Source: Methanococcoides seepicolus (GTDB lineage: Archaea; Halobacteriota; Methanosarcinia; Methanosarcinales; Methanosarcinaceae). From it: a stretch of DNA of 44,995 nt. Positions 1-9,396 of the stretch are shown here, piece by piece; positions within the stretch are counted from its first letter, which is position 1; each line of letters opens with the position of its first letter. A model generated the notes under the pieces. That model worked only from the letters and a program-made list of their open reading frames with translations. It did no database searches and was not told the DNA's origin. The stretch is from positions 1 through 44,995 of the forward strand of contig NZ_JAGSOI010000014.1 in assembly GCF_023684405.1 (NCBI RefSeq), in the 5' to 3' direction. Position numbers and translations under genes: made by a program.

Positions 1-243
1 ATTTTTGTCTTTGATTTCAGCCAAAAATTCACAAACATCTTCTTTTTTTGAATGTTCTTTAAAATCAATAACTGAATTTCCATTCAATGTATAGAATCCA
101 AACGAATTCGCCCTCAATTTTGTAGTATTCTTGTATATCGTTGGTTTTGTAAACGACCACAGTCGCTGAGTGTTTGATGTTGTTTGTGGAGATGATTCAT
201 CCAAGAAACCTATTACTGTGTCATCATCCATCTCCGGGACTTT
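1..243 (-). CDS. IS630-family transposase, ORF B (DDE domain, partial at left edge)
   Basis: Reading the minus strand in the -1 frame from the A-run gives 81 open codons to the window edge. The start of this stretch contains TVIGFLDESSPQ, the usual context of the first catalytic aspartate of IS630 transposases, and continues with SFTKPTIYKN and later FGFYTLNGNSVIDF. The remaining catalytic residues would be left of base 1. There is no independent start codon with a ribosome site, which fits expression only as a frameshift fusion. The absence of stops suggests that the element is not badly decayed. Confidence 0.7.
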
Positions 244-716
244 TTTTTAAGTTGTTCTTCTGCATCATCAGGTCTGCGATAATCGTGAGAATAGGGTTTT
301 GCAAGTTTCATTCCAAAATTATGGAGGATCACACGAACCTGCTTTAAACTATATTTGACATCAAATTCCTTGAAAATAAGTTCTCTGGCGGCTTCTGTTG
401 TCCAATCGTCTCGTTTAGTAAGCATGATTTTTAATTGTTCCTTCTGTTTATCTGCAAGTTTTGATCGTCTTCCTCCTGAATATCTTGGTTTTAGTCCATC
501 GTACCCATCTTGATTCCATCGCTCCTGCCATGTATATCCTGTTTGTTTTGAACTCCCTATTCTTTGTATTGATTCTTCAACACTCAATTCCCCATAACGA
601 TATTTGATGAAATATAGTCTTTTCAGGAGTGTTGCATTCTTCTCTAATTTTATCTGCTTGTCTAACTCTTCAACGGTCATATGCCGTTCAATAAAGATCC
701 CCTCAGGTCTAACCAT
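213..716 (-). CDS. IS630-family transposase, ORF A (helix-turn-helix half)
   Basis: The product is 167 residues with the winged-helix/HTH architecture of IS630 N-termini: residues ~15-75 form a helix-turn-helix followed by a motif read as WNQDGYDGLKPRYSGGRRSK, then a second helical DNA-binding segment with DDWTTEAARELIFKEF. It stops at TAA soon after a run of eight A residues. It lacks all catalytic acidic residues, which lie in the -1 frame. Start is the ATG at 714-716. A fusion with ORF B through -1 frameshifting would make the active transposase; ORF A alone might act as a DNA-binding regulator, as in other two-frame IS elements (inference). Confidence 0.8.
   Translation of the reverse strand: MVRPEGIFIERHMTVEELDKQIKLEKNATLLKRLYFIKYRYGELSVEESIQRIGSSKQTGYTWQERWNQDGYDGLKPRYSGGRRSKLADKQKEQLKIMLTKRDDWTTEAARELIFKEFDVKYSLKQVRVILHNFGMKLAKPYSHDYRRPDDAEEQLKKKSRRWMMTQ
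240..246 (-). other. Putative programmed -1 ribosomal frameshift heptamer
   Basis: On the minus strand the sequence reads A AAA AAG in the phase required by the X XXY YYZ rule relative to ORF A (AAA at 245-243, AAG at 242-240). A one-base backward slip joins ORF A to the catalytic frame precisely here. This heptamer is the classic -1 site of several IS families; use here is inferred. Confidence 0.65.
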
Positions 717-979
717 GGAACAGTCTATATAACGAATTAGTCTAATAATTTGGGGTTTTAACTATAATTGAACCTCCAAGATCATCCGAGAATTCTCAAA
801 TATGCAATTTTTTAGAAAAATGACATTTTCTAGAGATACAATATACCCCCAACCACCGCCAAAATTCCTTCCCAAAGAAAAACATATATATTGTGTGCAA
901 AAGAATGTATAAATAGTACAATTGTCTCTGCAGATATTTCAAATCGTACCTTAAAATGCTAAAAGTGGTGGTGGTAACC
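717..979. other. AT-rich spacer with a short hairpin
   Basis: No gene is seen. A stem of about nine pairs lies at 813-832 (TAGAAAAATG against CATTTTCTA with one bulged A). The region should contain the right end of the IS630 element near 720-790 and the promoter of the following rightward gene. Confidence 0.4.
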
Positions 980-1342
980 ATGATAGAAATTGATGGTATA
1001 GAAAGCTCTAGTGAAACAAAGACCTATGCAATGACATACTTGCACAACTGTAGGATCTCAAAGGAATACAGGAATCAATTGCTCAATTGGGTAGGCACGT
1101 ATCTTGATGAGAATATGCTTGAGAACATTATTGTTTACAAGAATTCAGAACACTGGGACCAGCCCTTCGAATCCATAAAGAACGAGGCTGAAAATGACCT
1201 GGAAATTGCAGCTCTTTATGCACCTTCAAGTGAACACTTCAACATCGAGATGATGGTCTTTGAAGGTAATTTGCTGTCCATTTTCAACATATTGCTTTCC
1301 AAGACAGTAGAACATCTGGAAGAAAGGACAATAGCACACTAA
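980..1342 (+). CDS. Small conserved-looking protein of unknown function
   Basis: A 120-residue soluble acidic protein; I do not recognise a family. The ATG at 980 is preferred over the upstream ATG at 956 because GGTGGT sits just before it. There is no signal peptide or membrane helix. The C-terminal half has an amphipathic, hydrophobic stretch (NLLSIFNILLSK). It is convergent with the pyrimidine/heme block and ends just before a bidirectional hairpin at 1350-1373. Clean frame and ribosome site support a real gene; function is open. Confidence 0.6.
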   Translation: MIEIDGIESSSETKTYAMTYLHNCRISKEYRNQLLNWVGTYLDENMLENIIVYKNSEHWDQPFESIKNEAENDLEIAALYAPSSEHFNIEMMVFEGNLLSIFNILLSKTVEHLEERTIAH

Positions 1343-1349
1343 AATAGGT

Positions 1350-1373
1350 GTACGGGGTCTATCAGACCCGTAC
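1350..1373. terminator. Hairpin between convergent genes
   Basis: GTACGGGGTCT pairs with AGACCCGTAC around a three-base loop, with one bulged G. It lies between the rightward gene ending at 1342 and the leftward pyrK, whose last codons form one arm. It probably ends transcription from one or both sides. Confidence 0.5.
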
Positions 1374-2141
1374 TCTCTGACTGCTGGAATTCCTTTTGTG
1401 GTCGCCCAGTTCGGAATCAATGAGGAGGGAACCGTTTAGCACCGGGCCATCCTTACATACCCTCAGACCTTGAGGGTCCATACAGCAGGCGCCGCAAACT
1501 CCAATCGCACATTTGAAATACCTGTGCATACTGAACTCTGAGCGGTCAAGTGCATCTTTTTCCTGTAACACTTTCATTACATTGGCCATCATGATCTCAG
1601 GGCCGCAAACACATATCCTGTCATATACAGAAACATCCATGTCCGCAAGCACTGTAGTAACAAAACCGCATGTTCCGGCAGAGCCGTCATCTGTGGTGAT
1701 ATGAAGTTCACCCGCTGAAGAGAAACGGTCCTCGAAAACCAGTTCGTAACATTCCCTTGAACCCAGGATAGTAGTTACCTTTGCACCACATTCCGATGCA
1801 TAGTCGGCAAGGGGTCCCAGAGGTGCAGCTCCAACACCGCCTGCGATTATCAGTATGTGCTCATCTTTTTTAGGCAAAGTGAAACCTTTACCGAACGGTC
1901 CTCGCAGACCCACAGAATCGCCAACCTTCATATCGAAGAGTTTGGAAGTAGCATCTCCCACCTTCTGCACGGTGATCCCGTTCAGGTATGAAGAGCCCAT
2001 TGGAACTTCATCCACACCACGTACCCAGACCATGACAAACTGTCCCGGAAGGGCATCATCAAAGGAAACATCGAAACGGAACGTCCTAATGGAAGGGGAT
2101 TCCTCGACGATCTCAACTATCTTTGCATCTACTGGTTTCAT
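1362..2141 (-). CDS. pyrK: Dihydroorotate dehydrogenase electron-transfer subunit
   Basis: A 259-residue FAD/2Fe-2S protein that passes electrons from PyrD to NAD in class 1B dihydroorotate dehydrogenase (pyrimidine synthesis). The N-terminal part is a ferredoxin-reductase-type FAD barrel, the middle carries the nucleotide-binding glycine motif [15 protein letters not shown], and the C-terminus has the cysteine cluster [19 protein letters not shown] that binds the iron-sulfur centre. It is translationally coupled to pyrD: the pyrD stop and the pyrK start share a base (TAATG). It is the last gene of the leftward block and ends in a hairpin. Confidence 0.93.
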   Translation of the reverse strand: MKPVDAKIVEIVEESPSIRTFRFDVSFDDALPGQFVMVWVRGVDEVPMGSSYLNGITVQKVGDATSKLFDMKVGDSVGLRGPFGKGFTLPKKDEHILIIAGGVGAAPLGPLADYASECGAKVTTILGSRECYELVFEDRFSSAGELHITTDDGSAGTCGFVTTVLADMDVSVYDRICVCGPEIMMANVMKVLQEKDALDRSEFSMHRYFKCAIGVCGACCMDPQGLRVCKDGPVLNGSLLIDSELGDHKRNSSSQRVRV

Positions 2142-3043
2142 TAGAACACCTCATGGGAAAGACCAATAATATCCTCGACAGCCGAGTAACCTTTGTCCTG
2201 AAGGAAAAGGTCGATCCCTGATGCGATATCTGAAAATATATCCACACTTTCATGGACCGCTGAACCGATCTGAACTGCACTTGCGCCTGCCATCATCATT
2301 TCCACTGCATCTTCCCATGTGGAAACACCGCCAACCCCGATAACAGGAATATCGAGGGCTTCATAGAGATCATAGACACATTTAATTGCAACCGGTTTTA
2401 CAGCCGGGCCGGAAAGTCCGCCAAAGCGATTGCCCAGTATAGGATAACCGGAATTGATATCGATGGCCATACCACGAAGGGTATTGATGGCCACCACTGC
2501 ATCAGCACCGCCGTTCTGCGCTGCTTTTCCTATGGCCTTGATATCGGTCACGTTGGGCGTAAGTTTTACCCACACCGGCACGTCCACAGCATCACAAACA
2601 GCGGCTGTAATTGATTCCACCATACAGGTATCGGTTCCTATGGTGGCACCATAACCTTCCGCATGAGGACAGCTCACATTCAGCTCAAAAGCGGCCGGTT
2701 CGGAATCGGCAAGCCCTTCTGCGACCTTTACAAAATCCTCGGCATTGCCACCGAAGATGCTTGCTATCACCGGTACATCAGTGCCGGATCTAACTATCTT
2801 CATCTCATTATCAAATTCAGTATAGGAAGGATTTGGAAGGCCCATGGCATTCAAAAAACCGCATTCCAGTTCTATCATGCTGGGGTTCGGATGACCTGCC
2901 TTGGGCTCCGGTCCAATTGATTTGGTCACAACCCCACCTGCACCACATCCTGCAATGCGGAGCAGGGACGCCCCCGTAGTTCCCATTATACCGGATGCTA
3001 GCATGGTCGGATTCTTGAAATCTATACCTGTAATAGTTACCAT
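2141..3043 (-). CDS. pyrD: Dihydroorotate dehydrogenase, class 1B catalytic subunit
   Basis: A 300-residue FMN-binding TIM barrel that oxidises dihydroorotate to orotate in pyrimidine synthesis. The substrate-loop motif [14 protein letters not shown] carries the catalytic cysteine typical of class 1 enzymes, and the C-terminal phosphate-binding segment [20 protein letters not shown] is clear. The ATG at 3043 follows a strong GGGAGG ribosome site. It lies 23 bases after hemC and overlaps pyrK by one base, so it is probably cotranscribed with the heme genes, an uncommon mix of pathways. Confidence 0.95.
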   Translation of the reverse strand: MVTITGIDFKNPTMLASGIMGTTGASLLRIAGCGAGGVVTKSIGPEPKAGHPNPSMIELECGFLNAMGLPNPSYTEFDNEMKIVRSGTDVPVIASIFGGNAEDFVKVAEGLADSEPAAFELNVSCPHAEGYGATIGTDTCMVESITAAVCDAVDVPVWVKLTPNVTDIKAIGKAAQNGGADAVVAINTLRGMAIDINSGYPILGNRFGGLSGPAVKPVAIKCVYDLYEALDIPVIGVGGVSTWEDAVEMMMAGASAVQIGSAVHESVDIFSDIASGIDLFLQDKGYSAVEDIIGLSHEVF

Positions 3044-3066
3044 AAGCTTCTACCTCCCATCATCAA

Positions 3067-4005
3067 TCATTCATCATCGCAGCCGGACATCTGGCAGACC
3101 GCAGCCCGCACAAGCTCTTTCCCGCCCATCTCCACAAGCATCCTACCAATACTCTGAGCATGTTCGCGATAGTTCCTTACAGGAATATCATCCTCGATAC
3201 GGACCTCACGTGTACCATCCACTGCGAGCACTTCCACGAGCACATGGATCTCATCGCCGTCCTCGTTCATCCGTGCAAAGGAACCAATAGGAACGATGCA
3301 ACCGCCTTCAACCTCCGTAATAAGAAGGCGCTCCACTTCCGTCTCGATCCTTGAGCGTTCGTGGTTCAGAACAGAACATGCTCTCTCGGCTTCATCCTCA
3401 GCCCTTGTGACTACCACAATGGTCCCCTGATTCGCAGACGGACAGAAGCTTGAAGCAGGAAGGCGTTGTACATCCATTTCCCAACCCATGCGCTGAAGTC
3501 CTGCTTCTGCAAGCATGATTCCATCATACTGACCTGCTTCCAGCTTCTTTATGCGTGTATTGATGTTACCCCGAAGGTCCTCTACATTGATATCAGGCCG
3601 ATACCTGAGAAGTTGTGCCCTTCTGCGCATGGACGTAGTTCCGATAATAGCACCATCCGGAAGCTCATCCAGAGTGGAACCGTCTGCTGTTAAAAGCACA
3701 TCGTATGGAGAATCACGTTTCAAGACCGCAGCAATAGCAAGTTCAGGCGGTCTTACGGTTGGAAGGTCTTTCATGGAATGGACCGCAATGTCCACTTCGC
3801 CTTCGATCATCCTGTCATCGAGCTCACGTACGAAAACACCCACTCCGGCAACTTCATGGAGCGGACGGTCCGTGAACACATCGCCGGATGTTTTGATCAC
3901 ATTCCTTGTAAGTTCATGGCCTTTCTCTTCAAGCATCCTTGTAACAAGGTCTGCCTGAGCGATAGCCAGAGCACTTCCGCGGGTTCCGAGTATCATCTTG
4001 GCCAT
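3067..4005 (-). CDS. hemC: Hydroxymethylbilane synthase (porphobilinogen deaminase)
   Basis: A 312-residue enzyme that joins four porphobilinogens into hydroxymethylbilane. The family start LGTRGSALAIAQ is present, the catalytic aspartate lies in HSMKDLPT (about residue 80), arginine-rich substrate-binding segments (TSMRRRAQLLRYRPD, EDLRGNINTR) are intact, and Cys236 in EVEGGCIVPIG is the attachment point for the dipyrromethane cofactor. Length is normal. It starts four bases after the hemL stop, so the two are coupled. Confidence 0.96.
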   Translation of the reverse strand: MAKMILGTRGSALAIAQADLVTRMLEEKGHELTRNVIKTSGDVFTDRPLHEVAGVGVFVRELDDRMIEGEVDIAVHSMKDLPTVRPPELAIAAVLKRDSPYDVLLTADGSTLDELPDGAIIGTTSMRRRAQLLRYRPDINVEDLRGNINTRIKKLEAGQYDGIMLAEAGLQRMGWEMDVQRLPASSFCPSANQGTIVVVTRAEDEAERACSVLNHERSRIETEVERLLITEVEGGCIVPIGSFARMNEDGDEIHVLVEVLAVDGTREVRIEDDIPVRNYREHAQSIGRMLVEMGGKELVRAAVCQMSGCDDE

Positions 4006-4009
4006 CTCC

Positions 4010-5278
4010 TTACTTCAAGTTAGCTGCATAAGCTTCGAGTGTTGTCTCGAGATCAGCTTCTGTGTGTGCGGTTGACAAAAAGTTCGTCTCGAACTGGGAC
4101 GGTGGGAGGAAGACATTGCTGTCAAGCATGTCGTGGAAGAACTGCAGGTAACCGTCCTTATCACATTTCAGTACATCCTGATAATTCAAAGGTTTGTCAC
4201 CGAAGAACACCTTGAACATGGATGCAATACCACCCACATGATAATCAAGTCCTTTGTCAGCGATTATATCAGTAAGACCGGCACGAAGCATATTCCCGGT
4301 AGCTTCGAGTTTCTCATGGACCTTCTCCTTTTCCAACACATCGACCGCTGCAATACCTGCTGCAACGGATGCCGGACTGCCACTGAACGTACCTGCCTGG
4401 TAAACTGAACCTGACGGGGAGATCATATCAAGTATCTCACGCTTACCGCCGAAAACACCGATAGGCAAGCCGCCTCCGACTATCTTTCCAAGAGTGGTCA
4501 TATCAGGAGTCACACCGAAATATTCCTGTGCTCCGCCCATTGCGAGCCTGAAACCGGTGATGACCTCATCGAATATAAGGACAACATCGTTCTCTTCCGT
4601 TACCTTCCTTACTTCCTTGAGATAATCACCATCTGGAAGTATAGGACCAATGTTACCCAGAACAGGCTCCATGATAACAGCAGCCATATCATCCTGATTC
4701 GATTCGATGACCTCTGTCATTGCCTCGATATCATTGTAAGCCACTTGAAGGGTGTTCTTTGTGAAATCTTCCGGTATGCCAAGGGAATCCGGCTTACCAT
4801 GTGTCGTTGCACCTGAACCTGCCTTAACAAGGACAGCGTCATGAGCACCATGGAAACCACCCTCGATCTTAACGAACTTGTTCTTTCCGGTAAAACCACG
4901 GGCAGCCCTGAGAGCGCTCATTGTAGCTTCGGTCCCTGTGGAAACAAATCTAAGCATATCAATGCTTGGATAAAGGGAAGCTATCTTTTCCGCAAGGGTC
5001 ACTTCAAGACCTGTTGGCGTACCATAAAGCCAGCCTTTATCGAGCTGGTCGATGATAGCCTGTTTGATGACAGGATTTACATGTCCCAGAATATTAGGGC
5101 CGTATGCCAGACAATAATCAATGTACTCGTTCCCGTCAATATCCTTTATGCGGCAACCATTTGCGGATTCCGTATAGAATGGATATGGTTTGATAGCACG
5201 CACCGGACTGCTGACCCCGCCTGGAAGGATTGATCTTGCTTTGTCGAATAGGTCTTTGGACTTGTCTAAAGTAACCAT
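4010..5278 (-). CDS. hemL: Glutamate-1-semialdehyde 2,1-aminomutase
   Basis: A 422-residue PLP enzyme that converts glutamate-1-semialdehyde to 5-aminolevulinate, the second step of the C5 pathway. Family hallmarks are the start motif [18 protein letters not shown], the cofactor contacts [12 protein letters not shown] and [10 protein letters not shown], and the Schiff-base lysine, Lys265, in [14 protein letters not shown]. The ATG at 5278 is preceded by a weak GGTG ribosome site. A 72-base gap separates it from hemB and may hold a separate promoter. Confidence 0.96.
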   Translation of the reverse strand: MVTLDKSKDLFDKARSILPGGVSSPVRAIKPYPFYTESANGCRIKDIDGNEYIDYCLAYGPNILGHVNPVIKQAIIDQLDKGWLYGTPTGLEVTLAEKIASLYPSIDMLRFVSTGTEATMSALRAARGFTGKNKFVKIEGGFHGAHDAVLVKAGSGATTHGKPDSLGIPEDFTKNTLQVAYNDIEAMTEVIESNQDDMAAVIMEPVLGNIGPILPDGDYLKEVRKVTEENDVVLIFDEVITGFRLAMGGAQEYFGVTPDMTTLGKIVGGGLPIGVFGGKREILDMISPSGSVYQAGTFSGSPASVAAGIAAVDVLEKEKVHEKLEATGNMLRAGLTDIIADKGLDYHVGGIASMFKVFFGDKPLNYQDVLKCDKDGYLQFFHDMLDSNVFLPPSQFETNFLSTAHTEADLETTLEAYAANLK

Positions 5279-5330
5279 GATAACACCATTTGATAATTTA
5301 TTGTAAATTTTGTATTCCTTAGAAATATAT

Positions 5331-5343
5331 CGTTTTTATATCC
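5331..5343 (-). promoter_or_regulatory. Possible TATA box for hemL-hemC-pyrDK
   Basis: Read on the minus strand, GGATATAAAAACG stands in the short gap upstream of hemL, about 55 bases before its ATG, a normal distance for an archaeal promoter with a short leader. Seen by eye only. Confidence 0.35.
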
Positions 5344-5350
5344 ACAAAGC

Positions 5351-6325
5351 TCATTTAAGCATACGTGCGAGATCCTTTGCGAAATACGTGAGTATCATAT
5401 CAGCACCGGCACGTTTGATGGACATGAGGGATTCGTACATTACCAAATTCTCGTCAAGCCATCCCTTTTCAGCTGCTGCCTTTAGCATGGAATATTCCCC
5501 ACTGACATTGTACGCAGCAGTAGGCATCTTGAACTCATGTTTGATGCGATAGATAATATCCAGATAAGGAAGAGCAGGCTTTACCATAATGATGTCCGCA
5601 CCTTCTAAGATGTCAAGCTCCGCTTCACGGATAGCCTCATTTGAATTTGCAGGGTCCATCTGGTACGTTGAACGATCACCGAACTGGAAAGCGGAATCGG
5701 CAGCCTCCCTGAACGGACCGTAGAATGCTGAGGAGTATTTGGCTGCATAGGACATGATAGGAGTGTTCTCAAAATGGTTTTCATCAAGAGCATTACGGAT
5801 AGCACCTATCATACCGTCCATCATGCCTGACGGTGCAACTATGTCCGCTCCGGCTTCAACATGACTCGTGGCGATCTTGCCGAGAATATCAAGAGTAGGG
5901 TCATTTAGTACGTCCTCAGTGTCCATATCGACAATACCACAGTGGCCGTGATCGGTATATTCACACATACAGACATCGGTGATGACCACCATATCTTTAC
6001 CAAGGTCTTCCTTGATGCTTCGGACCGCCTGTTGTACGATGTCGTCCTCACCATAAGAACAGGTTCCGACAGCATCCTTGTTTTTGGGAATGCCGAACAA
6101 TACCAATGCCGGAATACCGAGATCTGCTGCTTCCTTTGCATCATCTACTACTTTGTCCAGCGGTAAACGCTGTACTCCGGGCATAGATGAGATATCCACG
6201 GAAGAATCAGTGGTCTCATCCACGAACATTGGATATATCAGGTCATCTACGCCAAGTGAGGTCTCCCTCACCAGATCGCGTATCTTACCACTTCTTAACC
6301 TTCGCATTCTAACCTGTGGGAACAT
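5351..6325 (-). CDS. hemB: 5-aminolevulinate dehydratase (porphobilinogen synthase)
   Basis: A 324-residue enzyme that condenses two 5-aminolevulinates into porphobilinogen. The zinc ligands lie in [14 protein letters not shown] (three cysteines, so the zinc type), and the two active-site lysines are in [17 protein letters not shown] and [12 protein letters not shown] start it at the ATG 6325, five bases after the hemA stop; a TTG at 6334 could add three residues. The tight spacing says hemA and hemB are cotranscribed. Confidence 0.96.
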   Translation of the reverse strand: MFPQVRMRRLRSGKIRDLVRETSLGVDDLIYPMFVDETTDSSVDISSMPGVQRLPLDKVVDDAKEAADLGIPALVLFGIPKNKDAVGTCSYGEDDIVQQAVRSIKEDLGKDMVVITDVCMCEYTDHGHCGIVDMDTEDVLNDPTLDILGKIATSHVEAGADIVAPSGMMDGMIGAIRNALDENHFENTPIMSYAAKYSSAFYGPFREAADSAFQFGDRSTYQMDPANSNEAIREAELDILEGADIIMVKPALPYLDIIYRIKHEFKMPTAAYNVSGEYSMLKAAAEKGWLDENLVMYESLMSIKRAGADMILTYFAKDLARMLK

Positions 6326-6330
6326 TAGTA

Positions 6331-7605
6331 TCAACTCTTATTTGTAATTTCATCGTTCTTCTTAATTGGTCGTATATCAAATAAACGAGATACGGAATCA
6401 AGGAACTTATCGTCATCATATTCCGCAGCGTTGCGTAATTTCTTGGTGGGTTCTGCAAGGATCTTGTTCGTGATCGCATGCGTGAGATCTTCAAGCACCT
6501 TGCGTTCAATATCGCCCATAGTATGGTAGGCACTCAGTTTATTAATGGCATGCTCCATCTCGTTATGCCTGAGGCCGTGGGACTGGCTATAAAGATCTGA
6601 TATGATAGCATCAGCCTTTTGACGTTTGTACTGAGCCTTCAATAGATCCAATTCATCATCAATGATGACCTCAGCTTTCTTGGCCTCCACCATCCTCATC
6701 TGAAGGTTCTTTTCATTAATGACACGTAAACCGTCGATATTACGGAGAATTACATGCGGGATTTCCTCGACTGCAGGATCGATATCTCTCGGACTTGCAA
6801 TATCTATGAGGAGGAGGTCGTTCTCACGGCCTTCCATCACTTTACCCACGAGATCATCCTTCAATACATAATGAGGAGCAGAAGTAGCACTGATAACCAC
6901 ATCGGCAGCATGGACGTATTTTTCCAGCTGGTCGAACATGACAGCTTCTCCGCCAAGTTCTTCAGCAAGGTCCCTTGCCTTCTCGTAAGTCCGATTTGCA
7001 AGATAGATAACATGCATATCCCGGTGTGAAAGTGCTCTCGTGACCAATGTGCCCATTTCACCGGTACCGATCACAAGAATGTGCTTGTCATTCAGACCGT
7101 CAAGGATATCCTCTGCAAGATCGACCGCTGCCGAAGCAATGGAAACTGCACCCCTGTTGATGAAGGTCTCTGTACGGACCCTCTTGCCCACCTGGATAGC
7201 CTTGCTGAATGCGGTACTAAGCACTTTCCCAACAGTTCCGGCTTCTTTGGCCATCAGGAAAAAGTCCTTGATCTGACCGAGGATCTGGTCTTCCCCGATT
7301 ATCATAGATTCGAGACCGCATGCAAGCCTGAGCAGATGTCTTAACGATTCATCATGGTCATAGAACTCCACGATCTTTGCAGAAACGCCCATCTCTTTTG
7401 CATAATGGAAAAGTACACTGCTACCTTTTGAAGATACCACATATATCTCTACACGATTACAAGTCTTGAGGACTGCACACTCATAAACAAGCTCATTTGA
7501 GTAAAGCTGGCTCAGGACAAGCTCTATGTCACCATGCCAGGAATCTTCCATTTCCTCAACAGTAGCCTTTGCGTGTGTAATTACCATACTTGATATTTCT
7601 GTCAC
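6331..7605 (-). CDS. hemA: Glutamyl-tRNA reductase
   Basis: A 424-residue NADPH enzyme that reduces glutamyl-tRNA to glutamate-1-semialdehyde, the committed step of tetrapyrrole synthesis. The catalytic cysteine (Cys49) is in [10 protein letters not shown]; the [12 protein letters not shown] segment and the nucleotide-binding [15 protein letters not shown] are clear; the C-terminal half is the helical dimerisation domain. The start is GTG at 7605, seven bases after GGAGG. It begins a hemA-hemB pair 93 bases downstream of the precorrin-2 dehydrogenase gene. Confidence 0.96.
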   Translation of the reverse strand: MTEISSMVITHAKATVEEMEDSWHGDIELVLSQLYSNELVYECAVLKTCNRVEIYVVSSKGSSVLFHYAKEMGVSAKIVEFYDHDESLRHLLRLACGLESMIIGEDQILGQIKDFFLMAKEAGTVGKVLSTAFSKAIQVGKRVRTETFINRGAVSIASAAVDLAEDILDGLNDKHILVIGTGEMGTLVTRALSHRDMHVIYLANRTYEKARDLAEELGGEAVMFDQLEKYVHAADVVISATSAPHYVLKDDLVGKVMEGRENDLLLIDIASPRDIDPAVEEIPHVILRNIDGLRVINEKNLQMRMVEAKKAEVIIDDELDLLKAQYKRQKADAIISDLYSQSHGLRHNEMEHAINKLSAYHTMGDIERKVLEDLTHAITNKILAEPTKKLRNAAEYDDDKFLDSVSRLFDIRPIKKNDEITNKS

Positions 7606-7698
7606 TCCAAGCCTCCACGAACGGCGTGTGATAAGTGTAACATATTCCCATGAATACGAGCATTGGACTTAAACCTAATGTAATATTTCATGATAACA

Positions 7699-8379
7699 TC
7701 AACCTTTCTTGTCTAGGTGCTCCTGAACTATATTGTATGCTACATTATACCCTTTTTCATACGAAACTTCCAGGGCATCCCATATAGCATTGTCCTCAAG
7801 TATCTTCCAGAGAAGGGCTTTACGCTCTTTCTGCAAGTCCACTTTACTTTTGAGCAAGGTTCGCATCTCATCCTGCAAGCGTATCATCTCCCCATATTGA
7901 GGAGTGATTATAGATTCCAGTTTCCTGCGAGTATATTTTGAGACCGCAGGACTTGAACCAAATGTAGATATGCCTATGGAAAGTCCATCCCGCTGTATAA
8001 CAGAAGGAATTACGACCTCCCCTGCCATATCAATTCGGTTTACAAGGACCCCACGCCCTTGTGCAAGTTCCCGGATCCGATCATTCAATGAAGGAACGTT
8101 CGTTGCAGGAATTACAAGAAAAGCATCTTCCATCAGGGCAAGTATGGATCCATCGGAAACAGAAGAAAGGTCGGACCCGATCAATTCAACCGATGAAGAA
8201 GAAGCAAGCTCTTCAAGTTCAGGAGAAAAATCGATGCTTATTACAGCAGTTTCTGCATATTCTGCAAAGAGGGAGGCTTTTCGAAATCCCACAGAACCTC
8301 CACCGAAGACCACCACTTTCCGACCTTCCATGTCAATAAAAAGAGGCATATATTTCCGACCAAGGCCTTTCCCTGTCAT
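7699..8379 (-). CDS. Precorrin-2 dehydrogenase / sirohydrochlorin ferrochelatase family protein
   Basis: A 226-residue protein like the N-terminal half of CysG and yeast Met8p. The start MPLFIDMEGRKVVVFGGGSV is the NAD-binding Rossmann motif, followed by an IGISTFGSSPAVSKYTRRKL segment typical of the family. It oxidises precorrin-2 to sirohydrochlorin; whether it also inserts iron is not visible from sequence. The ATG at 8379 directly abuts the ahbB stop (TAAATG); an ATG at 8349 gives the shorter family-like start. The uroporphyrinogen methyltransferase half is absent, as is usual in archaea. It feeds siroheme to AhbA/B. Confidence 0.88.
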   Translation of the reverse strand: MTGKGLGRKYMPLFIDMEGRKVVVFGGGSVGFRKASLFAEYAETAVISIDFSPELEELASSSSVELIGSDLSSVSDGSILALMEDAFLVIPATNVPSLNDRIRELAQGRGVLVNRIDMAGEVVIPSVIQRDGLSIGISTFGSSPAVSKYTRRKLESIITPQYGEMIRLQDEMRTLLKSKVDLQKERKALLWKILEDNAIWDALEVSYEKGYNVAYNIVQEHLDKKG

Positions 8380-8859
8380 TTACAGCCTCACGCCAGTCTT
8401 TTTGAATTCCCGGACACTGTACAGAAGATTGTAATCGGAGATCCCCGTTGCCATGGATATCTCTTTAGCAACGTGCTCACAGTCATCGCGGGTATATGAA
8501 TGCACCATTGTGAAGAGGTTGTAAGGCCAGTCCGGATAACGAGGTCTTTCATAGCAATGCGTCACTTCAGAAAAACCTGCCATGACCGCACCGACCTCTT
8601 CGACACGTTCATCAGGAACATTCCAGGTACACATTGCATTCGCGGTTATGCCAATGGCACGATGTCCGATAGATGCACCGAACCTTCGAATAAAACCGTT
8701 CACCTGAAGATGTTTGATCCTATCGATCACATCCTCTTCGGTCATGCCAAGCTCCTTTGCCACATCAGCAAAAGGAGAATGAGTAAGCGGAATTCCATCC
8801 TGGGTCAATTTGAGAAGACGTGTGTCAAGCTCATCCATTTGAACATTATTATCTGACAT
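8380..8859 (-). CDS. ahbB: Siroheme decarboxylase subunit AhbB-like
   Basis: A 159-residue protein of the AsnC/Lrp-like family that, in the archaeal heme pathway, removes two carboxyl groups from siroheme to give didecarboxysiroheme. An N-terminal winged helix ([20 protein letters not shown]) leads to [17 protein letters not shown], whose histidine suits the heme-active-site role, then [12 protein letters not shown] and a C-terminal alpha/beta ligand domain. It overlaps ahbA by 11 bases, so the partners are made together. A versus B is assigned by motif and order and could be swapped. Confidence 0.85.
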   Translation of the reverse strand: MSDNNVQMDELDTRLLKLTQDGIPLTHSPFADVAKELGMTEEDVIDRIKHLQVNGFIRRFGASIGHRAIGITANAMCTWNVPDERVEEVGAVMAGFSEVTHCYERPRYPDWPYNLFTMVHSYTRDDCEHVAKEISMATGISDYNLLYSVREFKKTGVRL

Positions 8860-9304
8860 CAAATTTCACCCCGATCTTAAAAAGACGTTTTGTCGGAAGA
8901 TCGATCAGTGGACAACCGGTCTCATCCCTGAGATCGTTTATTATCTGCTCCAGACGTTCCCGGTTCGCAGCGGAAACTGTGAACCAGATGTTATAATCTG
9001 CCTGACGCAAATAGTTGTGCGAAACTTCTTGATGCCTATTTATCAGTTCTGCGACCTCATCGATGCGGGATTCCGGCACCTTCATTGCAACAAGTGTACT
9101 GATGCCACCAACCTTTTTCGTGTTGATGACCGGACCGATACGCCTTATAGCGCCTTCTTCGCTAAGTCGTTCCATGCGTTCCAGCAAGTCCTCTTCAGAA
9201 ATGCCAAGCTGCTGGCTTAATTTCTCAAATGGGTGAGGATCAAGAGGAAAATCCAGCTGTATCAGGTTCAGGATCGACTTATCGACCTCATCAAGTTCTA
9301 TCAT
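8849..9304 (-). CDS. ahbA: Siroheme decarboxylase subunit AhbA-like
   Basis: A 151-residue AsnC/Lrp-like protein, partner of the next gene. It has the winged helix ([20 protein letters not shown]), then [20 protein letters not shown], a variant of the RRFGA-HR segment of the other subunit without the histidine, and a C-terminal ligand domain. The ATG at 9304 gives the usual family start and has GGTG about nine bases upstream; ATG 9319 or TTG 9331 would add a few residues. Such proteins are often annotated as transcription regulators; the pairing and heme context argue for the enzyme. Confidence 0.85.
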   Translation of the reverse strand: MIELDEVDKSILNLIQLDFPLDPHPFEKLSQQLGISEEDLLERMERLSEEGAIRRIGPVINTKKVGGISTLVAMKVPESRIDEVAELINRHQEVSHNYLRQADYNIWFTVSAANRERLEQIINDLRDETGCPLIDLPTKRLFKIGVKFDVR

Positions 9305-9396
9305 ATAAATTAACACCATTTTTATTTGCAATCGATCTGGATGCTAGGCAGAGTTCATGCCATCATTAGATTATTAATATTTCCCGTAACCAGAGT

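Larger units (their letters stand above)
1..716 (-). mobile_element. IS630-type insertion sequence, partial (runs off the left edge)
   Basis: Two overlapping reading frames on the minus strand together read as an IS630-family transposase: an N-terminal helix-turn-helix protein (ORF A) and the start of the DDE catalytic domain (ORF B), joined by a -1 slippery heptamer. The 5' end of the transposase gene is at 716. The terminal inverted repeat should lie just beyond it (about 720-790), but I cannot define it because the other end is outside the window. IS630 elements duplicate a TA target; several TA steps occur here, so the boundary is unresolved. Confidence 0.8.

Noticed and set aside
757-771. 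15-base sequence GGTTTTAACTATAAT shared with about 41157-41171
   Set aside because: Flanks do not match, and one 15-base match is expected by chance in 45 kb of AT-rich DNA; not enough to call an IS end or miniature element.
7904-8434. 176-codon rightward open frame
   Set aside because: Antisense to the precorrin-2 dehydrogenase gene, which has clear family motifs.
8380-9304. AsnC/Lrp transcription regulators as the function of the two small winged-helix genes
   Set aside because: They overlap, occur as a pair, carry the RRFGA-HR/RRIGP motifs of siroheme decarboxylase and sit inside the heme gene block, so the enzyme is the better call.
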